Below are positions 52,201-61,159 of a stretch of DNA of 64,000 nt, one piece after another. Source of the stretch: Desulfobacteraceae bacterium (GTDB lineage: Bacteria; Desulfobacterota; Desulfobacteria; Desulfobacterales; Desulfobacteraceae). The position numbers and the translations under genes are program-made. The notes under the pieces were generated by a model that was given only the letters and a program-made list of their open reading frames with translations, had not been told where the DNA came from and made no database searches. Every line of letters begins with the position of its first letter. Within the stretch, counting starts at the first letter, position 1. The stretch spans positions 1 to 64,000 of the forward strand of contig JAAEMK010000744.1 in NCBI GenBank assembly GCA_024225635.1, read 5' to 3'.

Positions 52201-53196
52201 TCACCTTAACGAAACCGAATTAAAGGTTATTAACCGGGATACAAAAGATTTCATATCCCTTTTTAATATCATATCCCGCCTTAAATCAAGGGGATTTGAA
52301 AAAAAGGGGTTGGTTCCCCGCTCAACGGTAACAGCCATCTTGTACCCCGCCGCCTTTGCCATTGCAATGGTCCCGGGATCGGAGCGCCCAAAGGGAAAGG
52401 AGAAAAAAATCGTCTCCTGGTCAAGCTCCCTGTCGATGATCTTTTTTGAGGTTTCAAGCTCGTGTTTCACCCGCCCAAGGAACTGCTCCCTGGTCTCATG
52501 CACCCCGGGGCGCGTCAGGTCGGAGTGGGAGACGGAATGGGAACCGATGGTGAATCCGGCGGCTTTCATCTCCCTGAGATCGTCCCAGGAAAGTGCCTTG
52601 GAGGAAATACCGATGTAGTCGGTATAGACGAAAAGGGTGGCGACAAAACCATAACGTTTCAGAATGGGCCAGGCCACATCCCGGACAGAGCGATAGCCGT
52701 CATCGATGGAGATGATCACGGACCGCCTCGGTATCTGCTGCCTGAATTCGAGGAATCCCATGAGATCGTGGGGGGTAATCACATGGTAATCGTTCTCCTT
52801 GAGGTAACGCATCTGTTGGTCAAAGGCATGGGCCGGCATGTTCATGACCGATGCCTTCCCCTGGCCGAACTTGTGATAGCAGAGGATGGGCACCCCCTGG
52901 AACCCGTTTTCGTACAACCCCCCGGGCCGGGTCTGTTTAAGGGGAACGATCACCAGGTCGCCGGGCCTGAAATCGGTATTGCCGTTGGCCTCCCGGATGA
53001 GCCAGGCTTTGCCGGCGTCCCCCCAGAAGCGTTCTGAAAGGGAGGCAACGGTATCGTTGTTTCCCAGCCTGTAAAAAAGGTACTCATCCGAGCGGAACTT
53101 GACCCCGCCTGCGGATAAACCGGTTCCGCACCCCGGCAGGACAAGAAACAAAGCCCAGAAGAGCACTATACAAAAGAGCCTGAAAGACACCATCAT
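52201..53196 (-). CDS. Polysaccharide deacetylase lipoprotein with LysM-like domain
   Basis: Lipoprotein signal (LVLPGCGTG), a LysM-like segment (YRLGNNDTVASLSERFWGD ... LVIVPLK), and a NodB carbohydrate-esterase 4 domain: VIISIDDGYRS metal Asp pair, SHSVSHSDL His motif and a FSFPFGRSDPG end. It should deacetylate peptidoglycan or another polysaccharide. First gene of the minus-strand operon leading to the LysM lipoprotein and FHA gene. GGAGCG precedes the ATGs. Confidence 0.85.
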   Translation of the reverse strand: MMVSFRLFCIVLFWALFLVLPGCGTGLSAGGVKFRSDEYLFYRLGNNDTVASLSERFWGDAGKAWLIREANGNTDFRPGDLVIVPLKQTRPGGLYENGFQGVPILCYHKFGQGKASVMNMPAHAFDQQMRYLKENDYHVITPHDLMGFLEFRQQIPRRSVIISIDDGYRSVRDVAWPILKRYGFVATLFVYTDYIGISSKALSWDDLREMKAAGFTIGSHSVSHSDLTRPGVHETREQFLGRVKHELETSKKIIDRELDQETIFFSFPFGRSDPGTIAMAKAAGYKMAVTVERGTNPFFSNPLDLRRDMILKRDMKSFVSRLITFNSVSLR

Positions 53197-53372
53197 ATCG
53201 CTCCTGGAAAATTATGATTATCAAACCGAACAGAAACACAGACAGTCACCATAGCGATAGATCAAGCCCATGTCCAGTAAAAAGAGTTCTTCGGCAAAAC
53301 AACCGCCTGAAGCCATGGACAACGTTTTTCCGGACAATTCACCCGGGCCTGGTACGACACACAATAACTAAC

Positions 53373-53407
53373 TTGACATGAACACAGGTTTACGGGTAGT
53401 CTAAACC
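53373..53407 (+). promoter_or_regulatory. Candidate promoter with operator-like inverted repeat
   Basis: A perfect TTGACA (53373-53378) is followed after 18 nt by TAGTCT, a poor -10. Overlapping this is the inverted repeat GGTTTA (53387-53392) and TAAACC (53402-53407). It lies 100 nt before the sensor start in the 311-nt divergent region (53197-53507), which holds nothing else that I can read. Confidence 0.4.
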
Positions 53408-53507
53408 CAACGTTCACACCGTTTCACCAGGGAAATCCATGGAATAACCGACCGGGAAGGGGATTTATCACGGTCCAGCGCAGCAACCCTTGAAAAGGTA
53501 CGTTCCG

Positions 53508-54368
53508 ATGACACTCACAAAAACCGGCGTTTCAGCCAAAACGATCACCACAAGGCTGCTGTATGCCCTGATCATCTGGTTTTTATTTTTTTCGCTCTGT
53601 TACGTTTTTCTCTTTTTAAAGGACGATCATCGCCAGGAAGAGCTGACCAAGAGCGGGGTCTTTATATCAAAGGATATTGCAAGCCAGGCGGGACTGCCCC
53701 TGCTCGAAAGGAACATCGACCGCCTGGGCGAGCTCCTGAACGAGGTGTCAGAGCGTCCCGGGGTGGTGTACGCCTCGATAATCGACCACAAGAACAAACT
53801 CATCGCCTACACGGACCAGAAGCAGTTTTTAACCCTCAACCAGCGCGGGTGGGATGTCCTGGACGATGTCCAATACTCCAGAGCGATTGAAACAAACGAC
53901 CGGACCGTAATCAACTTCTCTTCGGAAGTCACCTTTTCCGGCACCCGGATCGGAGAGATCTTCATCTCCCTTGCAACCCGGAAGGTCACCTCGAAACGAC
54001 CGCTCTTCCTGGTTGCTGCGTTATTGTCCCTGGCGTTGATAGTCGCGATTTTTGTCCGCCTCCGGAAGGAGGCGGACCTGCCCCTGTGGATAAATATCAA
54101 GGCCCTGTTTCCCAAAAAGGAAGCTGAAAAGGAGCCGGACTCAACGCGCCTTGAAATCACCTGCCCCCTGTGCGGTGAAAAGAGCACTGTTTCCTCAAAA
54201 GAGTTTGCACTGTTCAGCTTGAACCAGTTTCCAATTCTCAGGACAACGGTCAACGAAAAAAAACCGATTCTATTGACCGATCTGAGCAAGGTCCAGGAAA
54301 TGACCTGGTTGAAACAAAGAATCGTGATGCAGTGTACTGAAATCATCAACAGACTCATCGCCAACTAA
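53508..54368 (+). CDS. Membrane sensor with Cache-like domain and zinc ribbon
   Basis: Two membrane helices (about 16-38 and 168-186) surround a periplasmic domain of about 125 residues with VVYASIIDHKNKLIAYTD, similar in layout to the N-terminal half of the kinase downstream. The cytoplasmic tail has CPLCGEKS, half of a zinc ribbon, and a helical end. The ATG at 53508 is chosen because AAAAGG has good spacing; the TTG at 53490 is less likely. It probably partners with the kinase as a sensor. It is 14 nt upstream of it. Confidence 0.72.
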   Translation: MTLTKTGVSAKTITTRLLYALIIWFLFFSLCYVFLFLKDDHRQEELTKSGVFISKDIASQAGLPLLERNIDRLGELLNEVSERPGVVYASIIDHKNKLIAYTDQKQFLTLNQRGWDVLDDVQYSRAIETNDRTVINFSSEVTFSGTRIGEIFISLATRKVTSKRPLFLVAALLSLALIVAIFVRLRKEADLPLWINIKALFPKKEAEKEPDSTRLEITCPLCGEKSTVSSKEFALFSLNQFPILRTTVNEKKPILLTDLSKVQEMTWLKQRIVMQCTEIINRLIAN

Positions 54369-54382
54369 TCGGGAGAAAGTAA

Positions 54383-56011
54383 ATGTCCGTGACCGACAAA
54401 GTATCAACAACCATGACATGGGCAAAACAGGTGACAACCGGAACATTCAAGAGTGTGACCGGCACCCTGCTGAAGAGCAGCTTCCTCAACAGGAACAAGA
54501 AACCGTTGGCGATCTATGGCGCTGTCTGCCTGATCGGGATTATCCTCTCCTGGCTCCTGGTCCGCAGTGCAGCCACCGACTTTCGGCAGGAGTTCCTGAA
54601 CAAAGCCGTTATCGCGGCAAATGCCATGGCGGAAAAGGTCAGCGCCCCGTTGCTGGAGAACGATATCCTGACCCTGAACGTGTCCATCGGCGAACTGGAA
54701 AAAAAGATCGCTCCGGTATTTGCGGGAATTCTGGACCACGAAGGGATTGTCATTGCCCACAGCGACCCCGAGGCCATGAATCTTAAGATGAAAGCGCCCG
54801 AAAAAACCAAAAAAATGACCACACTGGACGAGGTGACCGTGGAAAAGGAGGTGTTTCACAAATATGGAAAAACCATCACCTTTTCCAAGGATCTCTTTTA
54901 CTCAAAAGTCAAGATCGGCACCCTTGTTTTCGGACTTGACGCCCAAACCCTTGCAAAGTCCGAGGCACGGTATCACCTGATGCTCCTGGCCGTTCTGGCC
55001 CTGAATGTTCTCATTTTTCTCCTCCTGGTTTTCATGACCGACCGCCATCTCAGGAATAAGGCCGCCAAAGAGCTTGAAGCCTTTGAAAATATGGAGAAGG
55101 TGGGGCCTTATATGCTGAAGAAGAAAATCGCCCAGGGCGGTATGGCCGAACTCTTCCTTGCCGACTATATCCGGGATGACGGATTCAAGCGCACCGTTGC
55201 CATCAAAAAAATCCTGCCCCACCTGGCCCAGAACCAGGATTTCGTGGCCATGTTCATCCGGGAGGCACGGCTTGCCGCCATGCTCCAGCACCCCAACATC
55301 GTCCAGATATTTGACCTGATAAAATTGATGAACCTCCACTTTATTGCCATGGAGTATGTCAACGGAAAAAACCTTGCGGAGATCATGGCCCATGAGAAAT
55401 CCGGGCTGCCCGTGGAGCTTGCCCTGTTCCTGATCCAGAAGATCAGCTCAGGCCTTCACTACTCCCACTCGAAAACGGATGACCAGTCAGGAGAACCCCT
55501 GAACATCGTCCACAGGGACATCAGCCCCCAGAACATGCTGGTCTCCTTCAGGGGAGAGGTCAAGATCAGTGATTTCGGCATCTCCAAGGCCAGGAGTGAA
55601 CCAAGTTTCACCCAGGCCGGGGTGATCAAGGGCAAACTCTCCTACCTCTCCCCGGAGCAGGCCCTTGGCAAGGAGGTGGATCACCAGGCGGACATTTACG
55701 CCCTGGGCATCATTTTCCATGAGATTCTCACGGGAAAGCGGCTCTACGATTTCTCCAACGAACTGGAGGCCATTCGAACCATTCCCACCATGAAGATCCC
55801 CGATTTAACGGAATTAAGGCCCGACCTTCCCAAGGCCCTGGCGGACATCATTGCCAAGTGCCTGGAAAAGGACAAGGCCCGCAGATATCAAACGGCAAAA
55901 GAGCTCCATGACGACCTGGCAAGCCTGAAATCCGAACTTCAGATCTCATTTGACGCATCCAATCTTGCCACGTTCATGGCCGACCGGTTTAAAAACGAAG
56001 ACCTCTCCTGA
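54383..56011 (+). CDS. ppkA: Sensor Ser/Thr kinase (PpkA-type)
   Basis: N-terminal membrane helix (42-60), a periplasmic Cache-like sensor (61-195; FAGILDHEGIVIAHSD), a second helix (197-218), and a Hanks-type kinase domain (about 240-510): GGMAELFLADY glycine loop, VAIKKIL Lys, HRDISPQN with D379, DFG at 397-399 and LSYLSPEQ. All catalytic residues are present. PpkA kinases trigger the T6SS by phosphorylating FHA-pathway threonines. The usual Pseudomonas PpkA has the kinase first and the periplasmic part after it; here the order is reversed. The symbol is by analogy. Confidence 0.87.
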   Translation: MSVTDKVSTTMTWAKQVTTGTFKSVTGTLLKSSFLNRNKKPLAIYGAVCLIGIILSWLLVRSAATDFRQEFLNKAVIAANAMAEKVSAPLLENDILTLNVSIGELEKKIAPVFAGILDHEGIVIAHSDPEAMNLKMKAPEKTKKMTTLDEVTVEKEVFHKYGKTITFSKDLFYSKVKIGTLVFGLDAQTLAKSEARYHLMLLAVLALNVLIFLLLVFMTDRHLRNKAAKELEAFENMEKVGPYMLKKKIAQGGMAELFLADYIRDDGFKRTVAIKKILPHLAQNQDFVAMFIREARLAAMLQHPNIVQIFDLIKLMNLHFIAMEYVNGKNLAEIMAHEKSGLPVELALFLIQKISSGLHYSHSKTDDQSGEPLNIVHRDISPQNMLVSFRGEVKISDFGISKARSEPSFTQAGVIKGKLSYLSPEQALGKEVDHQADIYALGIIFHEILTGKRLYDFSNELEAIRTIPTMKIPDLTELRPDLPKALADIIAKCLEKDKARRYQTAKELHDDLASLKSELQISFDASNLATFMADRFKNEDLS

Positions 56012-56029
56012 CCCCAAAGGTTGAGACCC

Positions 56030-56758
56030 ATGACAGAAATACACTTATTTGGACAGACTGACCCTGGCCTGGTACGCAAGAACAACGAAGACACCTTTTT
56101 CATCGATAAACAGCGGGGCTTCTGCCTGGTGGCGGACGGCATCGGCGGAACAAGAGGCGGAGAGATCGCAAGCAGGCTCTTTGTCGAGGAAAGCCTGACC
56201 TCCTTTGCAATGCCGGATGCTTTGACCGAATCCCTTGCCGCGGACTTGATTCGCCAGAGCTTCCAGCGGGCCAATGCCGCCATCCTGGAATATGCAACGG
56301 CCAACCCCGGATGCAAGGGCATGGGATGCACGGCCGAGCTGATAGCCTTTTTCCCGGACGGTTTTGTCCTGGGCCACATGGGGGACAGCCGCAGTTTCCG
56401 CCTGAGAAACAACTCTTTCAAACAGCTGACCACGGACCACTCCCTGGTTCAGGAACAGCTGGACCAGGGATTGATCTCTCCAGAAGAGGCCAAAGCGCAC
56501 TCTTACAAAAACGTGATCCTCCGGGCGGTGGGCATCGAGGAGCACCCCGCGCTGGACATCATCAAGGGCAAGGTGTTTCCCGGGGATCTTTTTCTTCTCT
56601 GTTCGGACGGGCTCACAGACATGGTTTCACCCGACCTGATCCAGTCCCTGGTGAGCAGTTCCGGAACACTTGAGGCAAAGACCACGGCCCTGGTTCACCA
56701 GGCAAAGGCCAACGGCGGCAGGGACAACATCACCGTTGTCCTGGCCGAAATTCTTTGA
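56030..56758 (+). CDS. pppA: PP2C-family phosphatase (PppA-type)
   Basis: PPM/PP2C phosphatase, 242 residues, with VRKNNEDTFFID, LVADGIGGTRGG, GHMGDSRSFRLR, FLLCSDGLTDMV and GGRDNITVVL; the metal-binding Asp residues are all present. It should reverse the kinase next door, turning the T6SS off. ATG at 56030 has AAAGG at 9 nt; a TTG at 56021 is also open. It ends 14 nt before the convergent unknown gene. Confidence 0.9.
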   Translation: MTEIHLFGQTDPGLVRKNNEDTFFIDKQRGFCLVADGIGGTRGGEIASRLFVEESLTSFAMPDALTESLAADLIRQSFQRANAAILEYATANPGCKGMGCTAELIAFFPDGFVLGHMGDSRSFRLRNNSFKQLTTDHSLVQEQLDQGLISPEEAKAHSYKNVILRAVGIEEHPALDIIKGKVFPGDLFLLCSDGLTDMVSPDLIQSLVSSSGTLEAKTTALVHQAKANGGRDNITVVLAEIL

Positions 56759-56772
56759 GACGACCGAAGGAA

Positions 56773-57558
56773 TCAGACCGAAAAGAGGTTTGAAGTGTTG
56801 TCCATGATCTGATCAAAGTGCTCCCGCATCCGGTCCCGAAGATCCGTCAGTACCTGGAATTTTGGATTTTCCGGCTGCTCTTTCTCTTCAAGGGGCTTGA
56901 GAAGGTGGGCAAACAGCTGGTCAACGGGTTGTTGGGAAATTTGCTGAACCTCTTTTTCGCTATCCTCTATCAGCTGTTTCATTCTATCCATGAGCGTTTC
57001 ACTCTCCCCGGCAATACCTGAAGCCGGGGTTGCACTATAGCTCTCCTGGGAGATCTCGCTCATCATGGTGTAGGAACGCTGCATGCTGATATCGGCTGAA
57101 AATTCTGAAACAGTATCATACCCGGTCATGCCAAGGGCGGTTTCAACGGCCCCATCCATGTCGCCATCTCCCATCTCAGCGAGGATCTCATCCAGGCTTC
57201 CCACGATATTTTCAATATCATCCAGCTCCTGGTCGCTGAGATCGCCTTGTACCGAAAAGGTGAAGGAAGACCCGGACTCCAGGGTCATGGTCCTGGAGCT
57301 GTAATGGGCCATGGTCTCGGAGGAACCATTGACTATTTTACCCCTCTGGTCATAGGAAGACGTGTTCAACTCGGAAAACGAAGCAGCATTGATGGTAACC
57401 ACATCCCCCTCCCTGGTTCTCAGGGAAAGATCGACATTGCTGCTTTCGGATGCGGACAGCGAACGCCGCTGCGTGGACCTGCAACCCGTCTCGGCCAGGG
57501 AACGGTCGGGATTGCCATGGCCGGACAATGCCTGGGAGTACGGTGAAATACTGTTCAT
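56773..57558 (-). CDS. Unknown Ser/Thr-rich protein
   Basis: Not recognised with certainty; it faintly resembles DUF5610-type proteins in the segment GDLSDQELDDIENIVGSL. 261 residues, no signal peptide, N-terminal half Ser/Thr/Gly-rich with predicted strands, C-terminal half helical and acidic. ATG at 57558 is chosen since AGGAG has 8-nt spacing; the GTG at 57567 is too close to that site. It lies alone between the phosphatase and a GGDEF protein. Confidence 0.65.
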   Translation of the reverse strand: MNSISPYSQALSGHGNPDRSLAETGCRSTQRRSLSASESSNVDLSLRTREGDVVTINAASFSELNTSSYDQRGKIVNGSSETMAHYSSRTMTLESGSSFTFSVQGDLSDQELDDIENIVGSLDEILAEMGDGDMDGAVETALGMTGYDTVSEFSADISMQRSYTMMSEISQESYSATPASGIAGESETLMDRMKQLIEDSEKEVQQISQQPVDQLFAHLLKPLEEKEQPENPKFQVLTDLRDRMREHFDQIMDNTSNLFSV

Positions 57559-57659
57559 GATAAACACTCCTTTTTGGGGGCCGGAAACAAAAACGCGGCC
57601 TGGTCTGAATTGTGTTGCTCCCTGTTCGTATCGGCAGCTCCCCCGAAAAACGTTAGCGT

Positions 57660-60056
57660 TTATCTGCTTTTTTTATAGCACTCCACCAGGTTGCGCCCTT
57701 TTTTCTTTGCCCGGTACAGGGCCTCGTCCGCATGTTTCATCAAATTTTCGATCTTTTCGATGCTGCTGTTCCAGGTGGCGACCCCCAGGCTCACGGTAAA
57801 AGAGATCTCGCCCTTGTCCAGGGTCACGGAACTACGCTCACAGGCCTGCCTGAACCGTTCGGCAATGGCAAACGCCCCCATGAGGTCGGTCTCCGGGAGA
57901 AGAATGACAAACTCTTCTCCGCCGACCCGGGCGAACACGTCCACATCCCTGAGGGCCTTGCGCCCCATATAGGCAAAGGTCTTCAGAACCAGATCCCCTA
58001 TTTCGTGGCCATGGGTATCGTTGATAGTCTTGAAATGATCCAGGTCCAGCATGATCAGGGAGAGACCGCGATGGGCGTATCGCTTCTGGCGCTCCAGTTC
58101 GATTTTTCCAAGTTCCATGAAATGTCTGCGGTTGCACAATTCCGTCAGATAATCGGTGGTGGCCATATCTTTGAGCTTCTCCTGGTACGCCCGCTTTTCC
58201 GTGATGTCATCCACCATCCAGACCACCCCCTTTGACAGGTCCGGCGGGGCGGCCGGATCAATGGCCTTGCCGGAAAGGGTGCACCAGACCGGAAAACCGC
58301 CCTTTTTCCTGAGCTGATACTCAACCTGGATCTGTTCGCCATGGACCAGCCGGTCAAAAAAATTTTCACCAAACTCGAAGAACCGCTCCTCGGAAAGATG
58401 AAGCGCCGTCATGCTCAATCCCACCATCTCTTCAGGCGTATCGAAACCAAGGATATCCGCCAGCCGCTGGTTTCCCCGATAAAGAATCCGCCCTCCCTTA
58501 AGAAACATGATGCCAACGGCACTGTTTTTAATAATGGCTTCAAGCTCCTCCAGGGCTGTCTCCAGCTTCCGTTCCATCTCTTTCCTGAAAGTGATATCCC
58601 TGAATTCCGTCATCCTCAGTATACGCCCTTCATAGGGAATGCTCCTTCCCTGGATTTCGATGGGGAAATAAGAACCGTCCGACCTTATGCCCTCGGCATC
58701 ATAAGGCGCTTCATAGTCGGATGCAATATTGGCACGCACCGTCTCCCGAAAAGCCGGCGCAATAAAATCCAGTCCGCTTCTTCCGATAAGCTTCTCAACC
58801 TCAACGCCTGCCATTTCGGTAAGAACCTTGTTGGCATCGACAACGATACCTCGATCATGGATGGCAATCCCCCCAAAGGACGCCTCATGGAGTAGGCGAA
58901 ACCGCTCCTCGCTATCCCTAAGCTCCTGCTCCACCCGCTTTCGCTTTTCAATGTCGATTTTCAACATTGCGTTCACCCCGGCGAGCTCGGCCGTCTGACT
59001 CTCCATCTGCTGAAGCAACCGGTCCACCTCCCTGCCGAGGGTGCCGATTTCATCGTTCTGGGATAGGGTGATGCGGGTGGAGAGGTCCCCAGTCTTTGCA
59101 ACCCCAAGGACATGATCGGTCAACGCAGCAAGGGGAGAGAGAACTACCTTTCTCAAGAGAAGAAGAACCAGAAAAGCGATGAACAGTGCAAGAACGGATA
59201 TCAGTATCAACGAGTAGGTAAAGGTGCTTCTCCCCTGGGCAAGGATCTGCCTTGGAATTTCTGCCCGTATTAGGAAGTCCTGACCGCCGCTGATATCCGG
59301 CAGCCAGGAATAGATCCGTAGAAGATCGTCCTCGCCCTTCTCCTGGATGCGAAACTCTTCAGGGTCAAGGGTTCTTGATATTTCGTCCTCTTCCCGGGTC
59401 ACCCCGTCGCCCTTAATGGCAAGGATACTGAAATCCACCTCAACCTGTTTTGCCAGGCGTTCTATGAAAGCCGCATCAAGAAGACGGCCCAGAACAATGG
59501 CCCCTCGGACGGGTCCCAGATTCCTGGTGGTCGTGATGGGACGAATGCTTATCAGCATCGGCCCCTGATCGCTGTTGTAGATGCCTAAGATTTTCACCTT
59601 GGTGAGATCCGTCTCATTGAGTGAAGAGAGAACAAGAGAGCTGGCCCGGGGCAGCAAAGGGGCAGGGAAAGCGGCCAACACCGTTTTCTCTTTTTGGGTA
59701 ACATCCCATGCCTCGCAAAAAAGGGGCGTGCCTGAAATATCGATGACGCAAGCAAGGCTCAACCGGTTATTGAGCATGGTATCGGGATTGAGATTTCTCT
59801 CTGCAAAATCAGAGGATGGAGAGACCGCAAAATCGTAGAGATCGTCCCAGGCAGCCCAGTCGTGGCATAGGATATCCACATGGAGGACCTCCTCCCTGAT
59901 CGCCCTGACACAGCGCTCCATGTCCTTTGTCGCCTCGCTCACCTCCAGCGTTTTAAAACCCGGCAGGATAATAAGATGATGGATGCCATAGTTCAAAGAG
60001 ACAAAAATGGTAAAGACCATCAACACAATCAGGACTATCTTTATTTTCAGGGGCAT
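57660..60056 (-). CDS. CHASE4-HAMP-PAS-PAS-GGDEF diguanylate cyclase
   Basis: Membrane helix (5-24), a periplasmic CHASE4 domain with the hallmark CHDWAAWDDLYDF, a second helix (about 278-300), HAMP, coiled coil, two PAS domains (about 385-500 and 510-630) and a C-terminal GGDEF domain with FARVGGEEFVILL. No EAL domain. The active site (GGEEF) is intact, so it should make cyclic di-GMP in response to an external signal. 798 residues. Confidence 0.92.
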   Translation of the reverse strand: MPLKIKIVLIVLMVFTIFVSLNYGIHHLIILPGFKTLEVSEATKDMERCVRAIREEVLHVDILCHDWAAWDDLYDFAVSPSSDFAERNLNPDTMLNNRLSLACVIDISGTPLFCEAWDVTQKEKTVLAAFPAPLLPRASSLVLSSLNETDLTKVKILGIYNSDQGPMLISIRPITTTRNLGPVRGAIVLGRLLDAAFIERLAKQVEVDFSILAIKGDGVTREEDEISRTLDPEEFRIQEKGEDDLLRIYSWLPDISGGQDFLIRAEIPRQILAQGRSTFTYSLILISVLALFIAFLVLLLLRKVVLSPLAALTDHVLGVAKTGDLSTRITLSQNDEIGTLGREVDRLLQQMESQTAELAGVNAMLKIDIEKRKRVEQELRDSEERFRLLHEASFGGIAIHDRGIVVDANKVLTEMAGVEVEKLIGRSGLDFIAPAFRETVRANIASDYEAPYDAEGIRSDGSYFPIEIQGRSIPYEGRILRMTEFRDITFRKEMERKLETALEELEAIIKNSAVGIMFLKGGRILYRGNQRLADILGFDTPEEMVGLSMTALHLSEERFFEFGENFFDRLVHGEQIQVEYQLRKKGGFPVWCTLSGKAIDPAAPPDLSKGVVWMVDDITEKRAYQEKLKDMATTDYLTELCNRRHFMELGKIELERQKRYAHRGLSLIMLDLDHFKTINDTHGHEIGDLVLKTFAYMGRKALRDVDVFARVGGEEFVILLPETDLMGAFAIAERFRQACERSSVTLDKGEISFTVSLGVATWNSSIEKIENLMKHADEALYRAKKKGRNLVECYKKSR

Positions 60057-60070
60057 TATCTCGTGTACCT

Positions 60071-60101
60071 TTGATCCACATATATTCTTTTTATCTATAA
60101 T
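60071..60101 (+). promoter_or_regulatory. Candidate promoter for the SpoU methylase gene
   Basis: TATAAT at 60096-60101 is a perfect -10; TTGATC at 60071-60076 is a partial -35 at a long 19-nt spacing. It lies in the AT-rich region between two divergent genes, about 120 nt before the chosen ATG. Confidence 0.35.
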
Positions 60102-60217
60102 CGCTAATTTATATTCAGATCCCCCCTGAAAAGTCTATGCTTTTTTACGTTGCGGGATTCTGCGTTATCGTTTATAAGGCTCTCAACAAGCGATATTTCA
60201 CAAAAGGATTCCCAAGG

Positions 60218-61039
60218 ATGCTCAGTTTCTCCTTTACCCGAAAAAAATTCCTGTCCCTTACGCCCCAGGGCCGGCACCGCTGGATCATCAAATGGCTCTC
60301 AACGGTATACCACAAAATTTCAACCAACCGGGTCGGCCCGGAAAGCCTCGAACTCTTTGCCGGGGAATACACCCGGGTGATGAAGTGGTCTGATACCCTT
60401 CCCCAAAACCTGCCCGATCCCGGTGACCGGCGGGCATGGCTGGAGTTCGTATCCGACGCCATCCATTGTGAGCGGACCGCTTCCGGAATTGCCCCCAAGG
60501 ACCAGGACCTTCTAACGGCGATAGAGACGGAGGACAGGCAGGAAGAAAAGAGCGAATTTCCGAGGCTCGACTTCCATATCGCCCTGGACGGCCTCAGGAG
60601 CCTGTTCAATGTGGGATCGATTTTCAGGACCTGTGATGCCGCTGGCTTCTCCTCCCTGATCCTGGGCAACACCCCCGGTGGGGAACATCCCCTGGTGCAA
60701 AAGACCTCCATGGGCGCGGCAGGCTGGATACCCCACACAAAAACTCCTGACCTTGCCCGGACCCTTCTCACAATGAAAACCCAAGGGTACAGGATCACGG
60801 CCGTTGAAACGGCAAAGCAGTCCAGGCCATACAATGACAATCCCTGGGATGCCCGGGGGGTGGTGGTGATGGGAAATGAAGAGTATGGAATCTCCTCCCA
60901 TGTGATGCGGGTGTGCGATGATGTTGTCCACATTCCCATGTTCGGCAGGAAGAACTCCCTCAATGTTGCCAATGCAACAGCCGTGGTTCTCTTTCACATC
61001 GCGTCCACCCTGTACGCCCAGGGGCCGAAACCTGTTTAA
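60218..61039 (+). CDS. TrmH/SpoU-family RNA 2'-O-methyltransferase
   Basis: SPOUT knot motifs are all there: DGLRSLFNVGSIFRTCDAAGF (motif 1, with Asn and Arg), VVVMGNEEYGIS (motif 2) and IPMFGRKNSLNVANATAVVL (motif 3). An N-terminal helical part of about 120 residues is specific. It should methylate ribose 2'-OH in tRNA or rRNA. I chose the ATG at 60218 because AAAAGGA lies at good spacing; the frame stays open to 60137. Confidence 0.88.
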   Translation: MLSFSFTRKKFLSLTPQGRHRWIIKWLSTVYHKISTNRVGPESLELFAGEYTRVMKWSDTLPQNLPDPGDRRAWLEFVSDAIHCERTASGIAPKDQDLLTAIETEDRQEEKSEFPRLDFHIALDGLRSLFNVGSIFRTCDAAGFSSLILGNTPGGEHPLVQKTSMGAAGWIPHTKTPDLARTLLTMKTQGYRITAVETAKQSRPYNDNPWDARGVVVMGNEEYGISSHVMRVCDDVVHIPMFGRKNSLNVANATAVVLFHIASTLYAQGPKPV

Positions 61040-61063
61040 AATCCTGAAAATACAAAATTAATC

Positions 61064-61091
61064 TTGCTTTTTAGACTCTCGAGTATATAAT
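61064..61091 (+). promoter_or_regulatory. Candidate promoter for the ABC transporter operon
   Basis: TATAAT at 61086-61091 with TTGCTT at 61064-61069 (spacing 16 nt) in the 120-nt gap upstream of the substrate-binding protein. The -10 is perfect and the -35 moderate. Confidence 0.5.
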
Positions 61092-61159
61092 AAAAGACTT
61101 TTGATTGACCCCAGGGTTGGTATGCCTGGAGCAAGGTTAAAAACAACAAGGAGTAGTCA

